This document shows, one piece after another, positions 29,540 through 38,950 of a stretch of DNA of 64,000 nt (the stretch's first letter is position 1; each line of letters starts with the position of its first letter). Both the position numbers and the translations under genes were made by a program. The notes below the pieces were generated by a model. The model ran no database searches and was not told where the DNA came from. It was given only the letters and a program-made list of their open reading frames with translations. This stretch comes from Peptostreptococcaceae bacterium (GTDB lineage Bacteria; Bacillota; Clostridia; Peptostreptococcales; Peptostreptococcaceae), in assembly GCA_025210335.1 (NCBI GenBank), contig JAOARY010000019.1:30612-94611 (forward strand), read 5' to 3'.

Positions 29540-30745
29540 ATGGAGCTGGTTAATATTCAAAAATATACAAAAAATTTTAGATGTGATGTTTTGGATTATA
29601 AAGATAATCAAATATTGATTTCAAAAGAATATGAAGATAATAATATAAATTATTATGCAATATTTGAATATGATATAAAAAAAGATAGATTAAATGAATT
29701 ATATAGATATGAAATTGAAGAATATCAATTTACTAATCAGTACAATAAAATTGTAGGCGAAGAATTAATACTTTTAAATACTGGCTTTGATTATAAAATT
29801 GAAGTTCATATTTTGGATATTAAAAATAAATCATTAAAATCCAAACATATAATTAAAGTAAATGAAGAAGTTTCTTATATACCACAAATAATTGATAATA
29901 GATATATTTTGTTTAGAACAGACATAGAAGATTGTGATATAAAAGGGTATGAAAAATATCATTCAAAAGGATTTTCTACACTTTTATATCTAGGAGATTT
30001 AAAAGATGATAAAGCATATATTATAGAAGATAAAAGAGTTGTACAAGGAAATACTTGTGAAGATTTGATTTTGTTTGGTCAAAAGTCAAAATATATTGTG
30101 TTTAATGAAAATTATATGAGCGATTACGAATATGAATTAGATATCTATGATAGAGTCAAAGCTAATAAATTAGATATAGATAAAATAACTTCAGTAGAAG
30201 CTCTTCATATCATGGAATTTAAAGATTTTTGTGATGAAATAAAACTAGGAAAAGAAAAACTTTCATTTAAGACAATAAAACAAAGAAAATATGATGGTTG
30301 GGTTAGAGTTATGTATTCTAATGATGATAAATTATATTTTAGAGAAAAAGATTTTGAAACACAAATAGAGTCAATATATGAAATAAATAATTATTTGGAT
30401 TTAAGTCTAAAAAAAGAAATAAATCATGATAATTTAGATGGGGAGTTAAATTTTGATAATCGAATATATGAAATGATTAAAAATCCAAATAAAATTTATA
30501 TAAAAGGATTATTTAATTGTGATTATGATTTGGAATTTGAAGAGTTTAAACATGCTTATTTTGAAGAATTAATAGATAATATATATATAATAATTTCATC
30601 TTGGTTTGAAGATTCTGATGAAAATTATCATCAATTGACTTATATAATAGATGATGAAACAAAAGAAACAAAAAAATATGAATTGAATAATAAGGTATTT
30701 AAAAATACTGTTGTTCTTTATGATGATTCGAAGTTTTTTGAATAA
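29540..30745 (+). CDS. cytoplasmic protein of unknown function
   Basis: 401 residues, no signal or membrane segment, acidic and Tyr/Asn-rich. Regular alternation of beta strands with repeating ILLNTGFDYKIEVHILDI and YILFRTDIEDCDI segments suggests a beta-propeller, but no family motif was recognised. Strong AAGGAG ribosome binding site. It follows the MerR fusion gene by 116 nt, a space that could encode at most a 28-residue hydrophobic peptide from TTG; that gap shows no terminator, so cotranscription is possible. Confidence 0.6.
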   Translation: MELVNIQKYTKNFRCDVLDYKDNQILISKEYEDNNINYYAIFEYDIKKDRLNELYRYEIEEYQFTNQYNKIVGEELILLNTGFDYKIEVHILDIKNKSLKSKHIIKVNEEVSYIPQIIDNRYILFRTDIEDCDIKGYEKYHSKGFSTLLYLGDLKDDKAYIIEDKRVVQGNTCEDLILFGQKSKYIVFNENYMSDYEYELDIYDRVKANKLDIDKITSVEALHIMEFKDFCDEIKLGKEKLSFKTIKQRKYDGWVRVMYSNDDKLYFREKDFETQIESIYEINNYLDLSLKKEINHDNLDGELNFDNRIYEMIKNPNKIYIKGLFNCDYDLEFEEFKHAYFEELIDNIYIIISSWFEDSDENYHQLTYIIDDETKETKKYELNNKVFKNTVVLYDDSKFFE

Positions 30746-30878
30746 AAAAGCTGTAGAATAAATAATTTATCATTAGGACGTTTAATAGAGTTTTATTTTA
30801 AGTTATTTATATCTAAGATAAGTGAATGTATGATTAAATATAGTTAATTTATTTGTAACGATAAATGTGTGGGAATAT

Positions 30879-30933
30879 AAAAAAATGAAAAACCTAGAAG
30901 AATGAATTGAATTTATAGGTTTTTCATTTTTTT
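30879..30933. terminator. bidirectional terminator between convergent genes
   Basis: AAAAAAATGAAAAACCTA and TAGGTTTTTCATTTTTTT form an 18-bp stem around a 19-nt loop, with T-rich ends on both strands. Confidence 0.8.
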
Positions 30934-30937
30934 ATAT

Positions 30938-31378
30938 TTAATTTTTTTTAGATAGTTTTAATTTTTTTATATTTAATTTTTCATTCAAATCAATTGAATT
31001 TTTGATAGAAATATAGCAAAAACTAAGACCTAATGTTTCTGAAATCAACAATGCTATTAATAATTGCATTGATAAAATAGATTTATTATAAACTAAATAA
31101 TTATAAATAGATTCAGATGATACAACTAAAGCTATTGTACAAAATATAATTAATAATGTTAATTTTAATGATATTCTTTTCCTAAAATAAAATTCAATTA
31201 CTAATAATCTTGAGATACTCCCGATAAAAATACCTAAGATAAAAGAATATATTAAATTAAAGATAATCCAATGAGTAGTAGGATTTGGTTCTATGAGTAT
31301 AATAGCTATACCTACAATAAGACCAATGATTCCGGAAATAATACTATTTAGCAAAAGATCATTTATATGTCTAAGCAT
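30938..31378 (-). CDS. DUF3021 family membrane protein
   Basis: 146 residues with four hydrophobic segments (about 13-30, 36-60, 73-90, 100-122). This layout and its position 10 nt after a LytTR regulator are the classic DUF3021 partner arrangement, in which the membrane protein controls the regulator. Last gene of the LiaI-like/LytTR/DUF3021 operon. Confidence 0.75.
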   Translation of the reverse strand: MLRHINDLLLNSIISGIIGLIVGIAIILIEPNPTTHWIIFNLIYSFILGIFIGSISRLLVIEFYFRKRISLKLTLLIIFCTIALVVSSESIYNYLVYNKSILSMQLLIALLISETLGLSFCYISIKNSIDLNEKLNIKKLKLSKKN

Positions 31379-31388
31379 AAAAGCCCTC

Positions 31389-31934
31389 CTAAATTCTAAG
31401 AAATCTTTTAAAATCTTTTATATATTTTCTTGTTACATCTATTTCTATATCTATGCCTTCTATTTTCAAAAGTAATTTATTATTAAACCATGGTATTATT
31501 TGTGTTACCTTAGCTATATTAACAACAAAGCTCTTGTTAACTCTTATAAAGCCATCATTTATTAATTCTTCTTCAAGTTGATATAGTTTTTCTTTTATTT
31601 TATATTTTTTATTCTTAATTACACAAAAAACTTCATTTTTGATACCTTCAAAGTATAAAATATCTTCATATTTAATTATTTCATAACAATCATTATATCT
31701 TCCTGTAATCATATTTCTTTTAATATCTTCCTTTGGAGATATATCATCTAAATAATCAATTAATATATTTAATGATTCAATTTCAAAAACTATAGATATT
31801 TTATTTTTTTGTAGTTCAAATCCTTTTTGTACTATACAAATAGAAGCATCAGAAGATATAGTAATATTGCGATTAAGTAGTATTTCCTTAAGTACAGTTT
31901 TTAAATTGTTTGAACATATCAAATTAACATCCAT
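31389..31934 (-). CDS. LytTR DNA-binding regulator
   Basis: 181 residues without a receiver domain. The first 80 residues form a short unknown N-terminal part; residues about 85-181 are a LytTR domain (EIIKYEDILYFEGIKNEVFC, YQLEEELINDGFIRVNKSFV, RKYIKDFKRFL). LytTR proteins bind paired direct repeats. Together with the DUF3021 gene it should form a membrane-controlled regulatory pair; the regulated genes could be its own operon. Confidence 0.88.
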   Translation of the reverse strand: MDVNLICSNNLKTVLKEILLNRNITISSDASICIVQKGFELQKNKISIVFEIESLNILIDYLDDISPKEDIKRNMITGRYNDCYEIIKYEDILYFEGIKNEVFCVIKNKKYKIKEKLYQLEEELINDGFIRVNKSFVVNIAKVTQIIPWFNNKLLLKIEGIDIEIDVTRKYIKDFKRFLRI

Positions 31935-31980
31935 ATCAAAACTCCAATAATATATTTTTTAAGGTATTTAAATTAATTTA

Positions 31981-32154
31981 TTAAATCTTTTTTTGTTTAT
32001 CTTTGTTTTTTAGTATAATTCTAACTCCTACTAACATTAAAATACATGGCCATAAAATATTTAAATTAATATTTATTATATTTAATTTATCCATTAGAAA
32101 AAATATACCCAAACAAATAAGAAAAATTCCAGTTATTATCTTTGATGATTTCAT
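31981..32154 (-). CDS. small LiaI/LiaF-type membrane protein
   Basis: 57 residues from ATG at 32154 behind AAGGAG. Two hydrophobic segments with the typical short pattern: GIFLICLGIFFLMDKLNI then LNILWPCILMLVGVRIIL and a lysine-rich end. This is the layout of the LiaI/LiaF transmembrane region (DUF5668-like), associated with envelope-stress sensing. It lies 46 nt upstream of the LytTR gene on the same strand, so the three genes likely form one operon. Confidence 0.7.
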   Translation of the reverse strand: MKSSKIITGIFLICLGIFFLMDKLNIININLNILWPCILMLVGVRIILKNKDKQKKI

Positions 32155-32338
32155 TATAAAACACTCCTTATCACATTAGAAATTTGATATCTAAAGTATA
32201 TCTAAAATAATAAAGATATAAAATGTTAAATAAATAAGATGCATAATATCATATGTAAGATGCAAATAAAGAATTTGTAATAAAAATAATTACTAAATCA
32301 AAATATGATCTAGTAATTATTAAGTATATATTAAAGCG

Positions 32339-33685
32339 TTATAATATATTAGATATTTTCTTATCATCTTTATTTATTTTTAGATAATTAATAGTAAATA
32401 TATTTATTATAGGTAATAAATACAGATAAAAAGCATAAGGTATAAAAGAAAAAGCATCAACATTTAATGTAGTAGTTGGAACAAAAGCAGCAATATTCCA
32501 AGGTATTAATGCTGATAATAATATGCTTGTGTTTTCAATATCTATAGCCAGATTATAATCATTTAAATTTCTTTTTTTATAGACCTTAGACATAAGTTCA
32601 GTTGTAAGAACTACTGATATAGCTTGATTACACCCAAATGCACCAGTAAGTATACTTGTTACAAATGTATAAAGATATACTTGCGTTTTACTTTTAGCTT
32701 TTAGAAGTATATTTTCAATAGTCTTTAACATATTTGTCCCATTAAATATTCCTGCCAAAGCACAGGAAACAAATATAACAAAAGATGCCTTCCACATTGA
32801 AATAATCCCACCACCTTTGATTATTGTTGAAAGAGGATTTGATGGGTCTAATTTAAATCCAAGTACTAAAAATTTAATCACTTCCATTAAAGAATAATTT
32901 TGATATGTAATGCTTATCAAAAAGGATATTACGATACTTATAAGCATTGATAATTTAACATTTACTTTAAATAAAGAAAGAATAATTATTATAAAAGATG
33001 GAAGTAATACTAATACACTTATATTAAAAGTAGCTAAAATATCATTATCTATGGTATTTCCTAAAAAATTAAGTGGTGTTTTTAAAGAAATAATAGCATA
33101 TAAAATACAAGTGACTATAAATGGTATTATAGAAGTCTTTATCATATTTTTGATATTCAAATAAAGATTAGTATTAGTTAAATTAGCAACCAAATTAGCA
33201 CTAGAAGACATAGGAGAACATCTATCACCCAAAAAACTTCCTGAAATTATAGCACCTGCTGCAATGCTAAGATTGATATTTCCGCTTCTAGCAAGAACCA
33301 TAAGTGCAATGCCAACAGTTCCAACTGTACCAAAAGATGTTCCAAGTAGTATGGATACAATTGAACTTATCAAAAACGCATACAAAATAAATAGATTTGG
33401 ATTCATAAATTTAATCCCATAATAAACTATTGCAGGTACAGTTCCAGCACACATCCAAATAGACGTTATACCACCAATTAAGAAGAAAATTTGTAAAACT
33501 ACAAAAGCTTTTTTGCTCCCTGTGTAAGCCATATTAAATATATCTTTTATCAAAAACCCCCGCCTATAAGCAATAAAACAAAATATTAAAAGTCCAAATA
33601 AAAGAGGTATACCAACAAATACATTGGAAGATATAAAATATATCAAAAGTAAAAAAGTAAAAATCATACCTAAAATTATATCCAT
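32339..33685 (-). CDS. NhaC family Na+/H+ antiporter
   Basis: 448 residues with about eleven or twelve membrane segments. Conserved stretches of the NhaC family are visible: GAIISGSFLGDRCSPMSSSANL, LLGTSFGTVGTVGIALMV and LTGAFGCNQAISVVLTTELM. It exchanges cations, or in some family members amino acids or dicarboxylates with Na+, across the membrane. No lysine or other riboswitch was recognised in the 180-bp upstream space. Single-gene unit. Confidence 0.87.
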   Translation of the reverse strand: MDIILGMIFTFLLLIYFISSNVFVGIPLLFGLLIFCFIAYRRGFLIKDIFNMAYTGSKKAFVVLQIFFLIGGITSIWMCAGTVPAIVYYGIKFMNPNLFILYAFLISSIVSILLGTSFGTVGTVGIALMVLARSGNINLSIAAGAIISGSFLGDRCSPMSSSANLVANLTNTNLYLNIKNMIKTSIIPFIVTCILYAIISLKTPLNFLGNTIDNDILATFNISVLVLLPSFIIIILSLFKVNVKLSMLISIVISFLISITYQNYSLMEVIKFLVLGFKLDPSNPLSTIIKGGGIISMWKASFVIFVSCALAGIFNGTNMLKTIENILLKAKSKTQVYLYTFVTSILTGAFGCNQAISVVLTTELMSKVYKKRNLNDYNLAIDIENTSILLSALIPWNIAAFVPTTTLNVDAFSFIPYAFYLYLLPIINIFTINYLKINKDDKKISNIL

Positions 33686-33884
33686 AAAAACACGTCCCTT
33701 ACTATTTAATTATTAATATTATAAACTTTTAATATGAAGAAAGAAATATAATTATTTTTTTATAAAGGATACAAAATAGATACATTTTAAATATATAAAC
33801 GATATATCACTCTCCTATAATATGAATTAAGCAAGACGAAGAAATTATAAAAATTAAAATAAAAAAATTTAGGAGATGATTATT

Positions 33885-34430
33885 ATGAAAATGAAAAAAA
33901 TGATTACAAGTTTATTATTAGGAGCAATGGTATTTTCAACAGCATCAATGAGTTTTGCAGCACAATCCGATATAAAAGCACAAAGTGTAACAGATTCAAA
34001 TGAAGTAATCGAATGTGAAGATGGTTTATGTGACATGGACATTGAAATCAAAGGTGATGATGTGTTTATAAATGGAGAAAAAATTGGAGAAATAGATGGA
34101 ACAAAAGTAAAAATTGATGAAGATAAACTAAATGAATTAGATCTTGAAGATATGAATATAGAAGTTATAGATGAAATGCCAAGTTTTGATGAATTTATGG
34201 ATGATATGAAAGAATATCTAAAAGATATCGACAAAGGGGATTTAGATAAATTAGAGAAATTATATGATGAAGTATCTAAATTAGATGAAGCTGAAAAATT
34301 TGATGAATCAGATGAAAAATGGGAAAAATTCGACGAGATTTTAGATAAGTATTTCAAAGATGATATAAAGTTTGAAGAAATTGATTGTGGCGAAGATATA
34401 AATTTTGGAGATGAAGAAAATTCTAAATAA
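33885..34430 (+). CDS. acidic secreted protein
   Basis: About 181 residues with a signal peptide (KMKKMITSLLLGAMVFSTASMSFA). The mature part is extremely rich in Asp and Glu with lysines (EWFD-like patterns such as EYLKDIDKGDLDKLEKLYDE), suggesting helical, ion-binding or anionic surface character. It has a CEDGLCDM segment and one more Cys near the end. Start taken at the ATG at 33885 because GGAG lies ten bases before it; the ATG at 33876 touches the site. Precedes a two-component system by 180 nt, which may sense related stress. No family recognised. Confidence 0.62.
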   Translation: MKMKKMITSLLLGAMVFSTASMSFAAQSDIKAQSVTDSNEVIECEDGLCDMDIEIKGDDVFINGEKIGEIDGTKVKIDEDKLNELDLEDMNIEVIDEMPSFDEFMDDMKEYLKDIDKGDLDKLEKLYDEVSKLDEAEKFDESDEKWEKFDEILDKYFKDDIKFEEIDCGEDINFGDEENSK

Positions 34431-34527
34431 ATTTAAAATTATATAAGAATAATAAAAAAGTCTATATGTAAAGATTATAAAACGGATATAAATAAAAATA
34501 GTATATGAAAAATTAAGATCAAATATT

Positions 34528-34581
34528 AAGTATAACAAAAGAGAAATTCTTTATAAAAAGAGTTTCTCTTTTGTTATACTT
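34528..34581 (+). repeat. perfect 19-bp inverted repeat before the two-component genes
   Basis: AAGTATAACAAAAGAGAAA and its complement enclose a 16-nt loop. There is no T run after it on the plus strand except that the 3' arm itself is T-rich. It could end the upstream gene or sit over the response regulator promoter. Confidence 0.75.
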
Positions 34582-34611
34582 AAAGAAAACAATGCTAAAG
34601 GGGTTGAATTT

Positions 34612-35316
34612 GTGAAACAAACGATACTTGTTATAGAAGATGAAGACAATATAAGAAAAATAATAGCTGATTATTTTAAGGCTAAAGATTTTGATGTTAT
34701 AGAAGCCGTTGATGGAAAAGATGGCATAACAAAATTTGAAAAAGAAGAAGTTGATTTGGTGATTTTGGATATTATGATGCCATTGCTTGATGGTTGGAGT
34801 GTATGTAGAAGAATAAGAAAAAAATCAAACACACCAATAATAATGCTAACAGCAAGAACTGAAGAAGATGACGAATTAATGGGATTTGAACTAAAGGCTG
34901 ATGATTATATCAAAAAACCTTTCAGTCCAGCAATATTAGTAGCAAGAGCAAAGGCATTATTAGAAAGAAATAAAATAAAAGAAGTTGATAATTTGGAGTT
35001 AAAAAAGCCAGAAAATAAAGAAGTTATAATAAAGGAAGATATTAAATTAGATATATCAGCAAGAGAATTATATGTAGATAATATAAGAATCGAATTAGCA
35101 CCAAAAGAATTTGATATGTTATCATACCTTATGCAAAATGAAGGAATTGTACTATCAAGAGATAAGATATTAGAACATGTTTGGGGTTATGATTTTTATG
35201 GGTACACAAGAACTGTAGATAATCATGTCAAAAAACTAAGAAAAGCTTTAGGAGATAAATCATTTTATATAAGAACTGTTTTTGGTGTGGGTTATAAATT
35301 TGAGGTGACAAAGTGA
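34612..35316 (+). CDS. OmpR-family response regulator
   Basis: 234 residues. Receiver domain 1-120 with the acidic pocket (VIEDEDN), phospho-acceptor Asp in LVILDIMMPLLDGWS and conserved Lys in IKKPFSP; winged-helix effector domain in the C-terminal 95 residues (LAPKEFDMLSYLM, GYTRTVDNHVKKLRKAL). GTG start behind AAGGGG. Its end overlaps the kinase start by four bases, so they form one operon. Targets unknown. Confidence 0.95.
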   Translation: MKQTILVIEDEDNIRKIIADYFKAKDFDVIEAVDGKDGITKFEKEEVDLVILDIMMPLLDGWSVCRRIRKKSNTPIIMLTARTEEDDELMGFELKADDYIKKPFSPAILVARAKALLERNKIKEVDNLELKKPENKEVIIKEDIKLDISARELYVDNIRIELAPKEFDMLSYLMQNEGIVLSRDKILEHVWGYDFYGYTRTVDNHVKKLRKALGDKSFYIRTVFGVGYKFEVTK

Positions 35317-37241
35317 GTATAAATAAAATAAAAAATAGTAGAAAAAATAAAATATTTAAAAAAATATTTGCGATGACTTCATTATTAGTAATAATTTTAT
35401 TATTAATGCAATTTGGATTTCAATATTTTTATTTAGAAAAATTCTATATATCTAGCAAAAAACAAAGCTTAGAAACTCAGCTTACAAATTTAAAGGCAGA
35501 TATAGAATCAAATAATATAAAAGAAGATCAAATAGAAAAAATATTAAATGATTATTCAATCAGAAATGAAGTATTTATAGGTATTACAAATGTATATGGA
35601 ATTTCAAAATATGGACTTAGTGATTATAGTGGAAGTTCTTATTTAGAGTTAAAGACAAATGAAGGAAAAGTATATACTACTTATATTGATAGTTTTTTAA
35701 ATGATGATTTGTTTTTAAAGCATTTGGATGAAAGTGAAAATATAGAGATTGAAGGAATAATAGTAGATAAAAAAACTAATAAAATATATCCAGATGTAAT
35801 AAAAATAGATGAAGAAGAATATTATCCAGATGAGATGAATTTTTTTAGTAGTAGTACAAGTATTATGTTTATGTCAGAGGATGAAATGAATAATTTGAAT
35901 ATTGATGATGATTTTGATATTGCATTATATGCAAATGAACTTAGTGATGCAATTAAAATTAAAGTATCTGAAATTGAAGCTCCAAAAGCAGTCGATATAA
36001 AGGGTGAATTGTTAGATTATAAGATTTTAGATTATGACAATTATGGTGTAGAATATAGAAAAAATCAATTAAGAAAAGAAATTTATATGTTTTTAGGCGA
36101 TAACGATGATATAACAAATTTCTTAAAAGAAAATGAAACAAATTTATATACAAAATTAGATGAATTTACAGGGATAAATAATATAATAATGGCAAAACCT
36201 CTATTTATAGAAAATAAAGAACCACTGATAATGTTTGCAATTACTTCTTTACAACCTATTGAAGAAACAACAAATATAATGCAGACTTATTTTTTAGCGA
36301 CATTAATAATAGCAATTATTTTAGCTGTTATAATATCTTATATATATTCTAAAAAATTCACAAGACCTCTTTTACATTTGGATATAGTTACAAAAAACAT
36401 GGCTAATTTGGATTTTTCAAAGGAATGTGATATAAATACTAATGATGAAATTGAAGATTTGGCTGATAATATAAATAATTTATCAAAAAGACTAAAGACT
36501 ACTTTGGATGAGTTAAAGGGTTCTAATGATAAGTTAAAGGATGAAATAAAATATAAAGAAGAGGTTGAAGAATTCAGAAAAAGATTCATAGCTGATGCAT
36601 CTCATGAATTAAAAACACCTCTGACAGTTATGAAAGGAATATGTGAAGGTGTTAAAGATGGCGTGTATGATATAAATGATGAGAGTAATTTCAAAAGTAT
36701 GCTAAATGAAATCAATGATATGAATAAATTAGTATATGACTTGCTTGAAATTTCAAAGCTTGAATCAGGACAGTTAAAGCCAAAAGAAGAAATATTTCAA
36801 TTATGTGATGTTGTATTAAAGATTAATCAAAAGCTAAAACCACTTGTAAAATCAAAAGATATAAAAATTAATTTGGATTTGGATGAAGATTTTGTGATTG
36901 CTGATGAACAGCAGATTCAAAGAGTTATAAATAATGTATATTCTAATGCTATAAAATATACAAATAATAATGGAAAGATAGATATAAGTATAAAGAGGAT
37001 TGAAGACAGATGCGAATTTGAAATAATAAATAGCCCTGCAAATATAACTGAGGATGATTTAAAAAAGATATGGCAACCTTTTTATAGAGTAGAAAAATCA
37101 AGAAATAAGGCTTTAGGTGGCTTTGGACTGGGGCTTCATATGGTTAAGGAGATATTAGATAAACATAATAGCTCTTTTGGAATGGAAAATAAGGATGATG
37201 GAGTTAGATTTTATTTTGATCTTCCAATAATAGAAGAGTAA
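35313..37241 (+). CDS. sensor histidine kinase
   Basis: 642 residues. Membrane segment near 17-40, large extracellular domain of about 270 residues with no recognised fold, second segment near 328-348, HAMP linker, HisKA with phospho-accepting His in [18 protein letters not shown], and HATPase_c ([27 protein letters not shown]). GTG start at 35313, overlapping the regulator gene. It phosphorylates the adjacent regulator in response to an external signal. Confidence 0.95.
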   Translation: MSINKIKNSRKNKIFKKIFAMTSLLVIILLLMQFGFQYFYLEKFYISSKKQSLETQLTNLKADIESNNIKEDQIEKILNDYSIRNEVFIGITNVYGISKYGLSDYSGSSYLELKTNEGKVYTTYIDSFLNDDLFLKHLDESENIEIEGIIVDKKTNKIYPDVIKIDEEEYYPDEMNFFSSSTSIMFMSEDEMNNLNIDDDFDIALYANELSDAIKIKVSEIEAPKAVDIKGELLDYKILDYDNYGVEYRKNQLRKEIYMFLGDNDDITNFLKENETNLYTKLDEFTGINNIIMAKPLFIENKEPLIMFAITSLQPIEETTNIMQTYFLATLIIAIILAVIISYIYSKKFTRPLLHLDIVTKNMANLDFSKECDINTNDEIEDLADNINNLSKRLKTTLDELKGSNDKLKDEIKYKEEVEEFRKRFIADASHELKTPLTVMKGICEGVKDGVYDINDESNFKSMLNEINDMNKLVYDLLEISKLESGQLKPKEEIFQLCDVVLKINQKLKPLVKSKDIKINLDLDEDFVIADEQQIQRVINNVYSNAIKYTNNNGKIDISIKRIEDRCEFEIINSPANITEDDLKKIWQPFYRVEKSRNKALGGFGLGLHMVKEILDKHNSSFGMENKDDGVRFYFDLPIIEE

Positions 37242-37264
37242 TAATTTTGAAAGGATTGTTTGGA

Positions 37265-37744
37265 TTGAATATTGATATAGTATGTGTAGGAAAGATAAAA
37301 GAAAAATATATTAAGCTTGGGATTGATGAGTTTAGCAAAAGGTTAAGTAAGTATTGTAAATTAAATATAATAGAGGTGCCTGATGAAAAGGCACCAGAAA
37401 ATCTTTCTTTGAAGGAAGAAATTATGATAAAGGATAAGGAAGGACAAAAAATATTATCTAAAATGAAGGATAATTCGTATGTTGTGACCTTGGAGATTAA
37501 AGGAAAGATGCTAAGTTCAGAGGATTTGGCATCTAAGATGCAAGATTTGATGGTGAGTGGAAATAGTAGAGTGAGTTTTGTCATTGGTGGATCTTTGGGT
37601 CTTAGTGATGATGTGTTAAAAAGAAGTAATATGGGTATATCTTTTTCAAAAATGACATTCCCACATCAACTGATGAGATTAATATTGTTGGAACAGGTGT
37701 ATAGAGGCTTTAGAATAATGAAGGGTGAACCGTACCATAAATAG
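37265..37744 (+). CDS. rlmH: 23S rRNA pseudouridine(1915)-N3 methyltransferase RlmH
   Basis: 159 residues, exactly the family length. It methylates pseudouridine 1915 in helix 69 of 23S rRNA using SAM. Visible family features: the opening [33 protein letters not shown] with the trefoil-knot SAM site, and the end [23 protein letters not shown] at 37265 has AAAGGA nine bases before it; the TTG at 37247 would add an unneeded extension. Confidence 0.93.
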   Translation: MNIDIVCVGKIKEKYIKLGIDEFSKRLSKYCKLNIIEVPDEKAPENLSLKEEIMIKDKEGQKILSKMKDNSYVVTLEIKGKMLSSEDLASKMQDLMVSGNSRVSFVIGGSLGLSDDVLKRSNMGISFSKMTFPHQLMRLILLEQVYRGFRIMKGEPYHK

Positions 37745-37814
37745 AGTTTTTTATAATAAAAAATAATTATTTTTCAATTATTTTATCAGAAATTTGTATT
37801 AGTAGGAGGTATGT

Positions 37815-38126
37815 ATGATGCAAAGTAGGAATTTGAATATACACTATAGTTCACCCACATTTGTTTGGGAGAATCTAAAAGAAATATACAGTTCTATGCC
37901 AAATTGGATTGGTTATCATAATGGTTTTCCGTATTGGTTTGGGAGTTGTGATGACGAGAAGTATTTAACAATTTCTGTTGAACCTAGTGGATTACAACTA
38001 TTAGGAAACATAGAAAATGATGAATTTGAGGAGTGGTTTGTCATTCTTAAAGAAAAGGCAACCAAGGCTTTGGGATATGAAATAGGAGAACTAGAAGAAG
38101 GTTATCAATTTAAATTTTATAAGTAA
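37815..38126 (+). CDS. small protein of unknown function
   Basis: 103 residues, no signal or membrane segment. It is rich in aromatic residues (PNWIGYHNGFPYWFGSCD) and ends with a helical region. The second ATG at 37818 may be the real start since GGAGGT is seven bases before it. Not assigned to a family. Confidence 0.5.
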   Translation: MMQSRNLNIHYSSPTFVWENLKEIYSSMPNWIGYHNGFPYWFGSCDDEKYLTISVEPSGLQLLGNIENDEFEEWFVILKEKATKALGYEIGELEEGYQFKFYK

Positions 38127-38228
38127 GCAGGTTTTGTATGGTAAAAAAGATCAGTTAAAATAGATATCCGTAAAAAAATTACGACAAATCTTATATGTAG
38201 TTATCAAATTAGTTATAATATTAGAGAG

Positions 38229-38714
38229 GTGATAAAATTTATTAGTGAACCAAAAGTTCTTAATGAATTAAAAGAATTCTTAAATAGAGCGGGTATAGAT
38301 GAAGATTTGATTATGAAAAAAGATAATGATGGGATTGAAAGATTATATTTTAATACAAAAACTCCTTTACCATTTTTTAAAGTAGCATCAAGTGGTACAA
38401 AGGATTTGTATACTTTTTTCTATTGGTACAAAACAGCTACAAATATTTCTTTTCTATATATTGATGAATTTGATTCATTCTATCATCATGAATTAGCAGA
38501 ATTATTAGTAGAACTATTAGAAAAAAATCAAAAGTTCCAAACTATTTTAACATCACATAATACAAATTTATTATCTAACAAAATTATGCGCCCAGACAGC
38601 TATTTTATTTTGTCTAAAAACAAAATAACATCCCTATCTAATGCAACAACAAGAGAATTAAGAGAAGGTCATAATTTAGAAAAGCTATTTGTAAATGGTG
38701 AATTTGATGAATAA
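38229..38714 (+). pseudogene. C-terminal remnant of an AAA_15/AAA_21 ABC-type ATPase
   Basis: 161 codons. Visible are SSGTKDL, resembling the ABC signature of OLD/AAA_15 proteins, a Walker B segment (SFLYIDEFDSF) and TILTSHNTNLL. The N-terminal half with Walker A is absent; full-length relatives, often found in abortive-infection or plasmid systems, have about 400 residues. A GTG start with AGAGG could express the fragment, but the catalytic core is incomplete. No companion gene is left nearby. Confidence 0.65.
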
Positions 38715-38739
38715 AAGAAATTAAAAAATTATAATATAA

Positions 38740-38783
38740 AAAACTAATGAGCTTGTAATAGTATTTATGAGAGCATTAGTTTT
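38740..38783 (+). terminator. terminator after the ATPase remnant
   Basis: AAAACTAATG/CATTAGTTTT stem (38740-38749/38774-38783) followed by further T residues. Confidence 0.75.
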
Positions 38784-38868
38784 TTTGTTATCTAGTGAGT
38801 ATTTTGATGAATTATGGCTATAAAATATTAAAAAAACATTAAAAAAATCAAAATATAAAGTTTTTAAT

Positions 38869-38910
38869 AGTAAATACTATATTTACTTATTGAAAAATAC
38901 ATAATATAAT
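38869..38910 (+). promoter_or_regulatory. fic promoter with overlapping palindromic operator
   Basis: -35 TTTACT (38882-38887), 17-bp spacer, -10 TATAAT (38905-38910). AGTAAATA/TATTTACT (38869-38876/38880-38887), perfect 8-bp arms, covers the -35 box. A repressor there would block RNA polymerase. Confidence 0.6.
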
Positions 38911-38950
38911 GTTAAAAATGATTTTTTATAAATTAAGGAGTGGTGAATAT

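Noticed and set aside
33869..34357. 162-codon minus-strand frame antisense to the acidic secreted protein
   Set aside because: It is a Ser-rich mirror of GAT/GAA codons in the real plus-strand gene, which has a signal peptide and ribosome binding site.
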